Below, piece after piece: positions 18,870 to 30,455 of a stretch of DNA of 64,000 bases. Made by a program: the position numbers and the translations under genes. The stretch is taken from assembly GCF_029227915.1 (NCBI RefSeq), contig NC_079881.1, positions 10,106,001 to 10,170,000 on the forward strand, written 5' to 3'. Each line of letters begins with the position of its first letter. The first letter of the stretch is position 1. The DNA comes from Hydractinia symbiolongicarpus. Its lineage: Eukaryota; Cnidaria; Hydrozoa; Anthoathecata; Hydractiniidae. The notes beneath the pieces were generated by a model. The model did no database searches. It saw nothing but the letters and a program-made list of their open reading frames with translations, and was not told where the DNA came from.

Positions 18870-19421
18870 TGATTCCGCCCGGGCTCGAACCGGGGACCTT
18901 GGGCGTGTGAAGCGCACGTGATAACCGCTACACTACGGAATCCAATGAATTTTGGAACCGATGACGAAGGAAAGCAATACAAGGCTAAAATAGCTAGAGA
19001 AAAAGCAAAAACATGTCGCTTGTTAGTTGCCAGATTCCGTAGTGTAGTGGTTATCACGTGCGCTTTACACGCGCAAGGTCCCTGGTTCGAGCCCGGGCGG
19101 AATCATTGATGTTTCCGCGAATCGAACCTCGGAAGGGCCTCTGTAGGTTCCATGGTGTAATGGTTAGCACTCAGGACTCTGAATCCTGCGATCCGAGTTC
19201 AAGTCTCGGTGGAACCTGTGCCGTTATTTGTGCCTCGGAAGCACCTATTGGGCGTTTGGAAGCAACGGCACTTCAAATATTTTAGTCATTTGCAAGAAGA
19301 CATTGTAATAACAACGTTCTTCTGAAATGCATCAGATTAGGGCACAGTGCCCTGTTAGCGCAGTAGGCAGCGCGTCAGTCTCATAATCTGAAGGTCGTGA
19401 GTTCGATCCTCACACAGGGCA
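18870..19421. tRNA. Unit 32: Val-CAC(-), Val-TAC, Gln-CTG, Met-CAT
   Basis: Val- 18870..18942; Val+ 19033..19105; Gln 19146..19217; Met 19349..19421. Copy of unit 30, 1,232 bp away. Confidence 0.95.
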
Positions 19422-19485
19422 AGGCTTTTAAAAGCCGCAGTGAATCAAATGTTTGACGCCTATTACAAAACTAGCAACTCAACAA

Positions 19486-20037
19486 TGATTCCGGCCGGGC
19501 TCGAACCGGGGACCTTGCGCGTGTGAAGCGCACGTGATAACCGCTACACTACGGAATCCAATGAATTTTGGAACCTATGACGAAGGAAAGAAATACAAGG
19601 CTAAAATAGTTAGAGAAAAAAGCAAAAACATGTCGCTTTTAGTTGCCAGATTCCGTAGTATAGTGGTTATCACGTGCGCTTAACACGCGCAAGGTCCGCG
19701 GTTCGAGCCCGGGCGGAATCATTGATGTTTCCGCGAAGCGAACCTCGGAAGAGCCTCTGTAGGTTCCATGGTGTAATGGTTAGCACTCAGGACTCTGAAT
19801 CCTGCGATCCGAATTCAAGTCTCGGTGGAACCTGTGCCGTTAGTTGTGCCTCGGAAGCACCTATTGGGCGTTTGGAAGCAACGGCACTTGAAATATTTTA
19901 GTCATTTGCAAGAAGACATTGTAATAACAACGTTCTTCTGAAATGCATCGGATTAGGGCACAGTGCCTTGTTAGCGCAGTAGGCAGCGCGTCAGTCTCAT
20001 AATCTGAAAGTCGTGAGTTCGATCCTCACACAGGGCA
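19486..20037. tRNA. Unit 33: Val-CAC(-), Val-AAC, Gln-CTG, Met-CAT
   Basis: Val- 19486..19558; Val+ 19649..19721; Gln 19762..19833; Met 19965..20037. Confidence 0.95.
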
Positions 20038-20193
20038 AGGCTTTTAAAAGCTGCAATGAATCAAGTGTTTGACGCCTATTACAAAACTAGCAACTCAACA
20101 ATGATTCCGCCCGGGCTCGAACCGGGGATCTTGCGCGTGTGAAGCGCACGTGATAACCGCTACACTACGGAATCCAATGAATTTTGGAACCTA

Positions 20194-20213
20194 TTCGAGC
20201 CCGGGCGGAATCA
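20194..20213 (+). pseudogene. 3' stub of tRNA-Val (unit 34)
   Basis: Same breakpoint as unit 27, differing by one base in the T loop (TTCGAGC here, TTCGCGC in unit 27). Proves the deletion was copied by duplication. Confidence 0.85.
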
Positions 20214-20253
20214 TTGATGTTTCCGCGAAGCAAACCTCGGAAGAGCCTCTGTA

Positions 20254-20325
20254 GGTTCCATGGTGTAATGGTTAGCACTCAGGACTCTAAATCCTGCGAT
20301 CCGAGTTCAAGTCTCGGTGGAACCT
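20254..20325 (+). tRNA. tRNA-Gln body with anticodon CTA (unit 34)
   Basis: Anticodon CTA in an otherwise consensus Gln body; the second copy produced by the roughly 4.19-kb higher-order duplication. Confidence 0.87.
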
Positions 20326-20593
20326 GTGCCGTTATTTGTGCCTCGGAAGCACCTATTGGGCGTTTGGAAGCAACGGCACATCAAATATTTTAGTCATTTG
20401 CAAGAAGACATTGTATTAAGAACGTTCTTCTGAAATGCATCGGAGTAGGGCACAGTGCCTTGTTAGCGCAGTAGGCAGCGCGTCAGTCTCATAATCTGAA
20501 GGTCGTGAGTTCGATCCTCACATAGGGCAAGGCTTTTAAAAGCCGCAGTGAATCAAATGTTTGACGCCTATTACAAAACTAGCAACTCAACAA

Positions 20594-21146
20594 TGATTCC
20601 GCCCGTGCTCGAACCGGGGACCTTGGGCGTGTGAAGCGCACGTGATAACCGCTACACTACGGAATCCAATCAAATTTGGAACCTATGACGAAGGAAAGCA
20701 ATACAAGGCTAAAATAGCTAGAGAAAAAAGCAAAAACATGTCGCTTGTTAGTTGCCAGATTTCGGTGTGTAGTTGTTATCACGTGCGCTTTACACGCGCA
20801 AGGTCCCCGGTTCGAGCCCGGGCGGAATCATTGATGTTTCCGCGAAGCGAACCTCGGAAGAGCCTCTGTAGGTTCCATGGTGTAATGGTTAGCACTCAGG
20901 ACTCTGAATCCTGCGATCCGAGTTCAAGTCTCGGTGGAACCTGTGCCGTTATTTGTGCCTCGGAAGCACCTATTGGGCGTTTGGAAGCAACGGCACTTCA
21001 AATATTTTAGTCATTTGCAAGAAGACATTGTAATAACAACGTTCTTCTGAAATGCATCAGATTAGGGCACAGTGCCTTGTTAGCGCAGTAGGCAGCGCGT
21101 CAGTCTCATAATCTGAAGGTCGTGAGTTCGATCCTCACACAGGGCA
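20594..21146. tRNA. Unit 35: Val-CAC(-), degenerate Val-TAC, Gln-CTG, Met-CAT
   Basis: Val- 20594..20666; Val+ 20758..20830 (U8 lost, as in unit 28); Gln 20871..20942; Met 21074..21146 (intact, unlike unit 28). Confidence 0.93.
20758..20830 (+). pseudogene. tRNA-Val(TAC) with lost U8 and D-loop G (unit 35)
   Basis: Same changes as unit 28, 4,187 bp downstream of it. Confidence 0.7.
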
Positions 21147-21210
21147 AGGCTTTTAAAAGCCGCAGTGAGTCAAATGTTTGACGCCTATTACAAAACTAGC
21201 AACTGAACAA

Positions 21211-21751
21211 TGATTCCGCCCGTGTTCGAACCGGGGACCTTGCGCGTGTGAAGCGCACGTGAAAACCGCTACACTATGGAATCCAATGAATTTTGGCACC
21301 TATGACGAAGGAAAGCAATACAAGGCTAAAATAGCTAGAGAAAAAAGCAAAAACATGTCGCTTGTTAGTTGCCAGATTCCGTAGTGTAGTGGTTATCACG
21401 TGCCCTTTACACGCGCAAGGTCCCCGGTTCGATCCCGGGCGGAATCATTGATGTTTCCGCGAAGTGAACCTCGGAAGAGCCTCTGTAGGTTCCATGGTGT
21501 AATGGTTAGCACTCAGGACTCTGAATCCTGCGATCCGAGTTCAAGTCTCGGTGGAACCTGTGCCGTTATTTGTGCCTCGGAAGCACCTATTGGGCGTTTG
21601 GAAGCAACGGCACTTCAAATATTTTAGTCATTTGCAAGAAGACATTGTAATAACAACGTTCTTCTGAAATGCATCAGTGCCTTGTTAGCGCAGTAGGCAG
21701 CGCTTCAGTCTCATAATCTGAAGGTCGTGAGTTCGATCCTCACACAGGGCA
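21211..21751. tRNA. Unit 36: Val-CAC(-), Val-TAC, Gln-CTG, Met-CAT
   Basis: Val- 21211..21283 (T-loop and D-arm changes); Val+ 21375..21447 (anticodon-stem mismatch); Gln 21488..21559; Met 21679..21751. A 12-bp deletion lies just before Met. Confidence 0.92.
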
Positions 21752-21815
21752 AGGCTTTTAAAAGCCGCAGTGAATCAAATGTTTGAGGCCTATTACAAAA
21801 CTAGCAACTCGACAA

Positions 21816-22368
21816 TGATTCCGCCCGGGCTCGAACCAAGGACCTTGCGCGTGTGAAGCGCACGTGATAACCGCTACACTACGGAATCCAATGAATTTTG
21901 GAACCGATGACGAAGGAAAGCCATACAAGGCTAAAATAGCTAGAGAAAAAAGCAAAAACATGTCGCTTGTTAGTTCCCAGATTCCGTAGTGTAGTGGTTA
22001 TCACGTGCGCTTAACACGCGCAAGGTCCCCGGTTCGAGCCCGGGCGGAATCATTGATGTTTCCGCGAAGCGAACCTCGTAAGAGCCTCTGTAGGTTCCAT
22101 GGTGTAATTGTTAGCACTCAGGACTCTGAATCCTGAGATCCGAGTTCAAGTCTCGGTGGAACCTGTGCCGTTAGTTGTGCCTCGGAAGCACCAATTGGGC
22201 GTTTGGAAACAACGGCACTTGAAATATTTTAGTCATTTGCAAGAAGACATTGTAATAACAAGGTTCTTCTGAAATGCATCGGATTAGGGCACAGTGCCTT
22301 GTTAGCGCAGTAGGCAGCGCGTCAGTCTCATAATCTGAAGGTCGTGATTTCGATCCTCACCAAGGGCA
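21816..22368. tRNA. Unit 37: Val-CAC(-), Val-AAC, Gln-CTG, Met-CAT
   Basis: Val- 21816..21888 (T-stem changes); Val+ 21980..22052; Gln 22093..22164 (D-loop G to T); Met 22296..22368 (3' acceptor changes). Confidence 0.92.
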
Positions 22369-22432
22369 AGGCTTTTAAAAGCCGCAGTGAATCAAATGTT
22401 TGACGCCTATTACAAAACTAGCAACTCAACAA

Positions 22433-22985
22433 TGATTCCGCCCGGGATCGAACCGGGAACCTTGCGCGTGTGAAGCGCACGTGATAACCGCTACACTACG
22501 GAATCCAATGAATTTTGGAACCTATGACGAAGGAAAGCAATACAAGGCTAAAATAGCTAGAGAAAAAAGCAAAAACATGTCGCATTTTAGTTGCCAGATT
22601 CCGTAGTGTAGTGGTTATCACGTGCGCTTAACACGCGCAAGGTCCCCGGTTCAAGCCCGGGCGGAATCATTGATCTTTCCACGAAGCAAACCTCGGAAGA
22701 GCCTCTTTAGGTTCCATGGTGTAATGGTTAGCACTCAGGACTCTGAATCCTGCGATCCGAGTTCAAGTCTCGGTGGAACCTGTGCCGTTATTTGTGCCTC
22801 GGAAGCACCTATTGGGCGTTTGGAAGCAACGGCACTTCAAATAATTTAGTCATTTGCAAGAAGACATTGTAATAACAACGTTCTTCTGAAATGCATCGGA
22901 TTAGGGCACAGTGCCTTGTTAGCGCAGTAGGCAGCGCCTCAGTCTCATAATCTGAAGGTCGTGAGTTCGATCCTCACACCGGGCA
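22433..22985. tRNA. Unit 38: Val-CAC(-), Val-AAC, Gln-CTG, Met-CAT
   Basis: Val- 22433..22505; Val+ 22597..22669; Gln 22710..22781; Met 22913..22985. Gln T4 lost. Pairs with unit 49. Confidence 0.94.
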
Positions 22986-23049
22986 AGCCTTTTAAAAGCC
23001 GCAGTGAATCAAATGTTTGACGCCTATTACAAAACTAGCAACTCAACAA

Positions 23050-23602
23050 TGATTCCGCCCGGGCTCGAACCGGGGACCTTGCGCGTGTGAAGCGCACGTG
23101 ATAACCGCTACACTACGGAATTCAACGATTTTTGGAACCTATGACGAAGGAAAGTAATACAAGGCTAAATAAGCTAGAGAAAAAAGCAAAAACATGTCGC
23201 TTGTTAGGTGCCAGATTCCGTAGTGTAGTGGTTATCACGTGCGCTTTACACTCGCAAGGTCCCCGGTTCGAGCCCGGGCGGAATCATTGATGTTTCCGCG
23301 AAGCGAACCTCGGAAGAGCCTCTGTAGGTTCCATGGTGTAATGGTTAGCACTCAGGACTCTGAATCCTGCGATCCGAGTTCAAGTCTCGGTGGAACCTGT
23401 GCCGTTATTTGTGCCTCGGAAGCACCTATTGGGCGTTTGGAAGCAACGGCACTTCAAATATTTTAGTCATTTGCAAGAAGACATTCTAATAACAACGTTC
23501 TTCTGAAATGCATCGGATTAGGGCACAGTGCCTTGTTAGCGCAGTAGGCAGCGCGTCAGTCTCATAATCTGAAGGTCGTGAGTTCGATCCTCACACAGGG
23601 CA
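23050..23602. tRNA. Unit 39 (B-like): Val-CAC(-), Val-TAC, Gln-CTG, Met-CAT
   Basis: Val- 23050..23122 (G1 to A); Val+ 23214..23286; Gln 23327..23398; Met 23530..23602. Confidence 0.94.
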
Positions 23603-23666
23603 AGGCTTTTAAAAGCCGCAGTGAATCAGATGTTTGACGCCTATTACAAAACTAGCAACTCAACAA

Positions 23667-24219
23667 TGATTCCGCCCGGGCTCGAACTGGGGACCTTGGG
23701 CGTGTGAAGCGCACGTGATAACCGCTACACTACGGAATCCAATGAATTTTGGAGCCGATGACGAAGGAAAGCAATACAAGACTAAAATACCTAGAAAAAA
23801 AAGCAAAAACATGTCGCTTGTTAGTTGCCAGTATCCGTAGTGTAGTGGTTATCACGTGCGCTTAACACGCGCAAGGTCCCCGGTTCGAGCCCGGGCGGAA
23901 TCATTGATGTTTCCGCGAAGCGAACCTCGGAAGAGCCTCTGTAGGTTCCATGGTGTAATGGTTAGCACTCAGGACTCTGAATCCTGCGAACCGAGTTCAA
24001 GTCTCGGCGGAACCTTTGCCGTTAGTTGTGCCTTAGAAGCACCTATTGGGCGTTTGGAAGCAACGGCACTTGAAATATTTTAGTCATTTGCAAGAAGACA
24101 TTGTAATAAAAACGTTCTTCTGAAATGCATCGGATTAGGGCACAGTGCCTTGTTAGCGCAGTAGGCAGCGTGTCAGTCTCATAATCTGAAGGTCGTGAGT
24201 TCGATCCTCACACAGGGCA
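23667..24219. tRNA. Unit 40 (C): Val-CAC(-), Val-AAC, Gln-CTG, Met-CAT
   Basis: Val- 23667..23739; Val+ 23831..23903 (two acceptor mismatches); Gln 23944..24015; Met 24147..24219. Confidence 0.94.
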
Positions 24220-24284
24220 AGGCTTTTAAAAGCCGGCAGTGAATCAAATGTTTGACGCCTATTACAAATCTAGCAACTCAACAA

Positions 24285-24837
24285 TGATTCCGCCCGGGCT
24301 CGAACCGGGGACCTTGCGCGTGTGAAGCGCACGTGATAACCGCTACACTACGTAATCCAATGATTTTTGGAACCTATGACGAAGGAAAGCAATACAAGGC
24401 TAAAATAGCTAGAGAAAAAATCAAAAACATGTCGCTTGTTACTTTCCAGATTCCGTAGTGTAGTGGTTATCACGTGCGCTTTACACGCGCAAGGTCTCCG
24501 GTTCGAGCCCGGGCGAAATCATTGATGTTTCCGCGAAGCGAACCTCGGAAGAGCCTCTGTAGGTTCCATGGTGTAATGGTTAGCACTCAGGACTCTGAAT
24601 CCTGCGATCCGAGTTCAAGTCTCGGTGGAACCTGTGCCGTTATTTGTGCCTCGGAAGCACCTATTGGGCGTTTGGAAGCAACGGCACTTCAAATATTTCA
24701 GTCATTTGCAAGAAGACATTGTAATAACAACGTTCTTCTGAAATGCATCGGATTAGGGCACAGTGCCTTGTTAGCGCAGTAGGCAGCGCGTCAGTCTCAT
24801 AATCTGAAGGTCGTGAGTTCGATCCTCACACAGGGCA
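24285..24837. tRNA. Unit 41 (D): Val-CAC(-), Val-TAC, Gln-CTG, Met-CAT
   Basis: Val- 24285..24357 (first copy with the A5-G68 acceptor mismatch); Val+ 24449..24521; Gln 24562..24633; Met 24765..24837. Gln T4 lost. Confidence 0.94.
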
Positions 24838-24901
24838 AGGCTTTTAAAAGCCGCAGTGAATCAAATGTTTGACGCCTATTACAAAACTAGCAACTCAACA
24901 A

Positions 24902-25454
24902 TGATTCCACCCGAGCTCGAACCGGGGACCTTGCGCGTGTGAAGCGCACGTGATAACCGCTACACTACGTAATCCAATGAATTTTGGAACCTATGACGAA
25001 GGAAAGCAATACAAGGCTAAAATAGCTAGAGAAAAAAGCAAAAGCATGTCGCTTGTTAGTTGCCAGATTCCGTTGTGTAGTGGTTATCACGTGCGCTTTA
25101 CACGCGCAAGGTCCCCGGTTCGAGCCCGGGCGGAATCATTGATGTTTCCGCGAAGCGAACCTCGGAAGAGCCTCTGTAGGTTCCATGGTGTAATGGTTAG
25201 CACTCAGGACTCTGAATCCTGCGAACCGAGTTCAAGTCTCGGCGGAACCTTTGCCGTTAGTTGTGCCTTAGAAGCACCTATTGGGCGTTTGGAAGCAACG
25301 GCACTTGAAATATTTTAGTCATTTGCAAGAAGACATTGTAATAAAAACGTTCTTCTGAAATGCATCGGATTAGGGCACAGTGCCTTGTTAGCGCAGTAGG
25401 CAGCGTGTCAGTCTCATAATCTGAAGGTCGTGAGTTCGATCCTCACACAGGGCA
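24902..25454. tRNA. Unit 42: Val-CAC(-), Val-TAC, Gln-CTG, Met-CAT
   Basis: Val- 24902..24974; Val+ 25066..25138; Gln 25179..25250; Met 25382..25454. The Gln and trailer match unit 40 while the Val half does not. Confidence 0.94.
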
Positions 25455-25519
25455 AGGCTTTTAAAAGCCGGCAGTGAATCAAATGTTTGACGCCTATTAC
25501 AAATCTAGCAACTCAACAA

Positions 25520-26072
25520 TGATTCCGCCCGGGCTCGAACCGGGGACCTTGCGCGTGTGAAGCGCACGTGATAACCGCTACACTACGTAATCCAATGAAT
25601 TTTGGAACCTATGACGAAGGAAAGCAATACAAGGCTAAAATAGCTAGAGAAAAAATCAAAAACATGTCGCTTGTTACTTTCCAGATTCCGTAGTGTAGTG
25701 GTTATCACGTGCGCTTTACACGCGCAAGGTCTCCGGTTCGAGCCCGGGCGAAATCATTGATGTTTCCGCGAAGCGAACCTCGGAAGAGCCTCTGTAGGTT
25801 CCATGGTGTAATGGTTAGCACTCAGGACTCTGAATCCTGCGATCCGAGTTCAAGTCTCGGTGGAACCTGTGCCGTTATTTGTGCCTCGGAAGCACCTATT
25901 GGGCGTTTGGAAGCAACGGCACTTCAAATATTTCAGTCATTTGCAAGAAGACATTGTAATAACAACGTTGTTCTGAAATGCATCGGATTAGGGCACAGTG
26001 CCTTGTTAGCGCAGTAGGCAGCGCGTCAGTCTCATAATCTGAAGGTCGTGAGTTCGATCCTCACACAGGGCA
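25520..26072. tRNA. Unit 43 (D): Val-CAC(-), Val-TAC, Gln-CTG, Met-CAT
   Basis: Val- 25520..25592; Val+ 25684..25756; Gln 25797..25868; Met 26000..26072. Copy of unit 41. Confidence 0.94.
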
Positions 26073-26136
26073 AGGCTTTTAAAAGCCGCAGTGAATCAAA
26101 TGTTTGACGCCTATTACAAAACTAGCAACTCAACAA

Positions 26137-26689
26137 TGATTCCACCCGAGCTCGAACCGGGGACCTTGCGCGTGTGAAGCGCACGTGATAACCGCTACAC
26201 TACGTAATCCAATGAATTTTGGAACCTATGACGAAGGAAAGCAATACAAGGCTAAAATAGCTAGAGAAAAAAGCAAAAACATGTCGCTTGTTAGTTGCCA
26301 GATTCCGTTGTGTAGTGGTTATCACGTGCGCTTTACACGCGCAAGGTCCCCGGTTCGAGCCCGGGCGGAATCATTGATGTTTCCGCGAAGCGAACCTCGG
26401 AAGAGCCTCTGTAGGTTCCATGGTGTAATGGTTAGCACTCAGGACTCGGAATCCTGCGATCCGAGTTCAAGTCTCGGTGGAACCTGTGCCGTTATTTGTG
26501 CCTCGGAAGCACCTATTGGGCGTTTGGAAGCAACGGCGCTTCAAATATTTTAGTCATTTACAAGAAGACATTGTAATAACAACGTTCTTCTGAAATGCAT
26601 CGGATTAGGGCACAGTGCCTTGTTAGTGCAGTAGGCAGCGCGTCAGTCTCATAATCTGAAGGTCGTGAGTTCGATCCTCACACAGGGCA
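26137..26689. tRNA. Unit 44: Val-CAC(-), Val-TAC, Gln-body CGG, Met-CAT
   Basis: Val- 26137..26209; Val+ 26301..26373; Gln body 26414..26485 (anticodon CGG); Met 26617..26689. Confidence 0.94.
26414..26485 (+). tRNA. tRNA-Gln body with anticodon CGG (unit 44)
   Basis: T35 to G gives loop CTCGGAA and anticodon CGG (Pro codon CCG) in an otherwise consensus Gln body. Shared by units 44, 62, 66 and 67, so the variant has been multiplied by array turnover. Confidence 0.85.
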
Positions 26690-26753
26690 AGGCTTTTAAA
26701 AGCCGCAGTGAATCAAATGTTTGACGCCTATTACAAAACTAGCAACTCAACAA

Positions 26754-27306
26754 TGATTCCGCCCGAGCTCGAACCGGGGACCTTGCGCGTGTGAAGCGCA
26801 CGTGATAACCGCTACACTACGTAATCCAATGAATTTTGGAACCTATGACGAAGGAAAGCAATACAAGGCTAAAATAGCTAGAGAAAAAAGCAAAAACATG
26901 TCGCTTGTTAGTTGCCAGATTCCGTAGTGTAGTGGTTATCACGTGCGCTTTACACGCGCAAGGTCCCCTGTTCGAGCCCGGGCGGAATCATTGATGTTTC
27001 CGCGAAGCGAACCTCGGAAGAGCCTCTGTAGGTTCCATGGTGTAATGGTTAGCACTCAGGACTCTGAATCTTGGGATCCGAGTTCAAGTCTCGGTGGAAC
27101 CTGTGCCGTTATTTGTGCCTCGGAAGCACCTATTGGGCGTTTGGAAGCAACGGCACTTCAAATATTTTAGTCATTTGCAAGTAGACATTGTAATAACAAC
27201 GTTCTTCTGAAATGCATCGGATTAGGGCACAGTGCCTTGTTAGCGCAGTAGGCAGCGCGTCAGTCTCATAATCTGAAGGTCGTGAGTTCGATCCTCACAC
27301 AGGGCA
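26754..27306. tRNA. Unit 45: Val-CAC(-), Val-TAC, Gln-CTG, Met-CAT
   Basis: Val- 26754..26826; Val+ 26918..26990 (T-stem mismatch); Gln 27031..27102 (TCTTGGG variant); Met 27234..27306. Confidence 0.94.
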
Positions 27307-27370
27307 AGCCTTTTAAAAGCCGCAGTGAATCAAATGTTTGACGCCTATTACAAAACTAGCAACTCAACAC

Positions 27371-27923
27371 TGAGTCCGCCCGAGCTCGAACCGGGGACCT
27401 TGCGCGTGTGAAGCGCACGTGATAACCGCTTCACTACGTAATCCAATGAATTTTGGAACCTATGACGAAGGAAAGCAATACAAGGCTAAAATAGCTAGAG
27501 AAAAAAGCAAAAACATGTCACTTGTTAGTTGCCAGATTCCGTAGTGTAGTGGTTATCACGTGCGCTTTACACGCGCAAGGTCCCCGGTTCGAGCCCGGGC
27601 GGAATCATTGATGTTTCCGCGAAGCGAACCTCGGAAGAGCCTCTGTAGGTTCCATGGTGTAATGGTTAGCACTCAGGACTCTGAATCTTGGGATCCGAGT
27701 TCAAGTGTCGGTGGAACCTGTGCCGTTATTTGTGCCTCGGAAGCACCTATTGGGCGTTTGGAAGCAACGGCACTTCAAATATTTTAGTCATTTGCAAGAA
27801 GACATTGTAATAACAACGTTCTTCTGAAATGCATCGGATTAGGGCACAGTGCCTTGTTAGCGCAGTAGGCAGCGCGTCAGTCTCATAATCTGAAGGTCGT
27901 GAGTTCGATCCTCACACAGGGCA
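27371..27923. tRNA. Unit 46: Val-CAC(-), Val-TAC, Gln-CTG, Met-CAT
   Basis: Val- 27371..27443 (acceptor changes at both ends, doubtful); Val+ 27535..27607; Gln 27648..27719; Met 27851..27923. Confidence 0.93.
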
Positions 27924-27987
27924 AGCCTTTTAAAAGCCGCAGTGAATCAAATGTTTGACGCCTATTACAAAACTAGCAACTCAACAA

Positions 27988-28540
27988 TGATTCCGCACGA
28001 GCTCGAACCGGGGACCTTGCGCGTGTGAAGCGCACGTGATAACCGCTACACTACGTATACCAATGAATTTTGGAACCTATGACGAAGGAAAGCAATACAA
28101 GGCTAAAATAGCTAGAGAAAAAAGCAAAAACATGTCGCTTGTTAGTTGCCAGATTCCGTAGTGTAGTGGTTATCACGTGCGCTTTACACGCGCAAGGTCC
28201 CCGGTTCGAGCCCGGGCGGAATCATTGATGTTTCCGCGAAGCGAACCTCGGAAGAGCCTCTGTTGGTTCCATGGATTAATGGTTAGCACTCAGGACTCTG
28301 AATCTTGCGATCCGAGTTTAAGTCTCGGTGGAACCTGTGCCGTTATTTGTGCCTCGGAAGCACCTATTGGGCGTTTGGAAGCAACGGCACTTCAAATATT
28401 TTAGTCATTTGCAAGAAGACATTGTAATAACAACGTTGTTCTGAAATGCATCGGATTAGGGCACAGTGCCTTGTTAGCGCAGTAGGCAGCACGTCAGTCT
28501 CATAATCTGAAGGTCGAGAGTTCGATACTCACACAGGGCA
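27988..28540. tRNA. Unit 47: Val-CAC(-), Val-TAC, Gln-CTG, Met-CAT
   Basis: Val- 27988..28060; Val+ 28152..28224; Gln 28265..28336 (A-box changes); Met 28468..28540 (T-stem changes). Closely matches unit 80, about 20 kb away. Confidence 0.93.
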
Positions 28541-28604
28541 AGGCTTTTAAAAGCCGCAGTGAGTCAAATGTTTGACGCCTATTACAAAACTAGCAACTCA
28601 ACAA

Positions 28605-28677
28605 TGATTCCGCCCGAGCTCGAACCGGGAACCTTGCGCGTGCGAAGCGCACGTGATAACCGCTACACTACGGAATC
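28605..28677 (-). tRNA. Minus-strand Val body with anticodon CGC (unit 48)
   Basis: Loop TTCGCAC gives anticodon CGC (Ala codon GCG). The rest of the minus Val body is near consensus. Single copy in the window. Confidence 0.8.
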
Positions 28678-29157
28678 CAATGAATTTTGGAACCTATGAC
28701 AAAGGAAAGCAATACAAGGCTAAAATAGCTAGAGAAAAAAGCAAAAACATGTCGCTTTTTAGTTGCCAGATTTCGTAGTGTACTGGTTATCACGTGCGCT
28801 TAACACGCGCAAGTTCCCCGGTTCGAGCCCGGGCGGAATCATTGATGTTTCCGAGAAGCGAACCTCGGAAGAGCCTCTGTAGGTTCCATGGTGTAATGGT
28901 TAGCACTCAGGACTCTGAATCCTGCGATCCGAGTTCAAGTCTCGGTGGAACCTGTGCCGTTATTTTTGCCTCGGAAGCACCTATTGGGCGTTTGGAAGCA
29001 ACGGCACTTCAAATATTTTTGTCATTTGCAAGAAGACATTGTAATAACAACGTTCTTCTGAAATGCATCGGATTAGGGCACAGTGCCTTGTTAGCGCAGT
29101 AGGCAGCGTGTCAGTCTCATAATCTGAAGGTCGTGAGTTCGATCCTCACACAGGGCG
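28605..29157. tRNA. Unit 48: Val-body CGC(-), Val-AAC, Gln-CTG, Met-CAT
   Basis: Val- body 28605..28677 (anticodon CGC); Val+ 28769..28841; Gln 28882..28953; Met 29085..29157 (discriminator G). Confidence 0.93.
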
Positions 29158-29221
29158 AGCTTTTTAAAAGCCGCAGTGAATCAAATGTTTGACGCCTATT
29201 ACAAAACTAGCAACTCAACAA

Positions 29222-29774
29222 TGATTCCGCCCGGGCTCGAACCTGGGACATTGCGCGTGTGAAGCGCACGTGATAACCGCTACACTACGGAATCCAATGA
29301 ATTTTGGAACCTATGACGAAGGAAAGCAATACAAGGCTAAAATAGCTAGAGGAAAAAGCAAAAACATGTCGCATTTTAGTTGCCAGATTCCGTAGTGTAG
29401 TGGTTATCACGTGCGCTTAACACGCGCAAGGTCCCCGGTTCAAGCCCGGGCGGAATCATTGATTTTTCCACGAAGCAAACCTCGGAAGAGCCTCTGTAGG
29501 TTCCATGGTGTAATGGTTAGCACTCAGGACTCTGAATCCTGCGATCCGAGTTCAAGTCTCCGTGGAACCTGTGCCGTTATTTGTGCCTCGGAAGCACCTA
29601 TTGGGCGTTTGGAAGCAACGGCACTTCAAATAATTTAGTCATTTGCAAGAAGACATTGTAATAACAACGTTCTTCTGAAATGCATCGGATTAGGGCACAG
29701 TGCCTTGTTAGCGCAGAAGGCAGCGCGTCAGTCTCATAATCTGAAGGTCGTGAGTTCGATCCTCACACCGGGCA
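29222..29774. tRNA. Unit 49: Val-CAC(-), Val-AAC, Gln-CTG, Met-CAT
   Basis: Val- 29222..29294; Val+ 29386..29458; Gln 29499..29570 (T-stem mismatch); Met 29702..29774. T5 in the Val-Gln spacer; Gln T4 lost. Confidence 0.93.
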
Positions 29775-29838
29775 AGCCTTTTAAAAGCCGCAGTGAATCA
29801 AATGTTTGACGCCTATTACAAAACTAGCAACTCAACAA

Positions 29839-30391
29839 TGATTCCGCCCGGGCTCGAACCGGGGACCTTGCGCGTGTGAAGCGCACGTGATAACCGCTAC
29901 ACTACGGAATCCAATGAATTTTGGAACCGATGACGAAGGAAAGCAATACAAGGCTAGAATAGCTAGAGAAAAAAGCAAAAACATGTCGCTTGTTAGTTTC
30001 CAGATTCTGTAGTGTAGTGGTTATCACGTGCGCTTAAGACGCGCAAGGTCCCCGGTTCGAGCCCGGGCGGAATCATTGACGTTTCCGCGAAGCGAACCTC
30101 GGAAGAGCCTCTGTAGGTTCCATGGTGTAATGGTTAGCACTCAGGACTCTGCATCCTGCGATCCGAGTTCAAGTCTCGGTGGAACTTGTGCCGTTAGTTG
30201 TGCCTCGGAAGCACCTATTGGGCGTTTGGAAGCAACGGCACTTCAAATATTTTAGTCATTTGCAAGAAGACATTGTAATAACAACGTTCTTCTGAAATGC
30301 ATCGGATTAGGGCACAGTGCCTTGTTAGCGCAGTAGGCAGCGCGTCAGTCTCATAACCTAGAGGTCGTGAGTTCGATCCTCACACAGGGCA
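29839..30391. tRNA. Unit 50 (A): Val-CAC(-), Val-body AAG, Gln-CTG, Met-CAT
   Basis: Val- 29839..29911; Val+ body 30003..30075 (anticodon AAG); Gln 30116..30187 (C37); Met 30319..30391 (anticodon stem altered). Confidence 0.93.
30003..30075 (+). tRNA. tRNA-Val body with anticodon AAG (unit 50)
   Basis: C36 to G gives loop TTAAGAC and anticodon AAG (Leu codon CUU) on a Val body. Acceptor has a C5-to-T wobble shared by A-type units. Single copy. Confidence 0.82.
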
Positions 30392-30455
30392 AGGCTTTTA
30401 AAAGCCGCAGTGAATCAAATGTTTGACGCCTATTACAGAACTAGCAACTCAACAA

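Larger units (their letters stand above)
20102..20529. tRNA. Unit 34 (deleted): Val-CAC(-), Val stub, Gln-body CTA, Met-CAT
   Basis: Same deletion as unit 27. Val- 20102..20174; Val+ stub 20194..20213; Gln body 20254..20325 (CTA); Met 20457..20529. Confidence 0.94.
12833..21146. repeat. 7-unit higher-order repeat, two copies about 4.19 kb apart
   Basis: Units 22-28 and 29-35 match in order at 4,187-4,190 bp: AAC, TAC, AAC, two variable units, the deleted CTA unit, and the U8-less TAC unit. In the second copy the two middle units are replaced by a repeat of its own TAC/AAC pair (spacing 1,232 bp). Confidence 0.88.
23667..26072. repeat. C-D dimer duplication, period 1,235 bp
   Basis: Units 40-41 and 42-43 share Gln, trailer, Met and most of the following unit. 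The Val half of unit 42 is of another type, so the exchange boundary lies near its Val-Gln junction. Confidence 0.82.
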
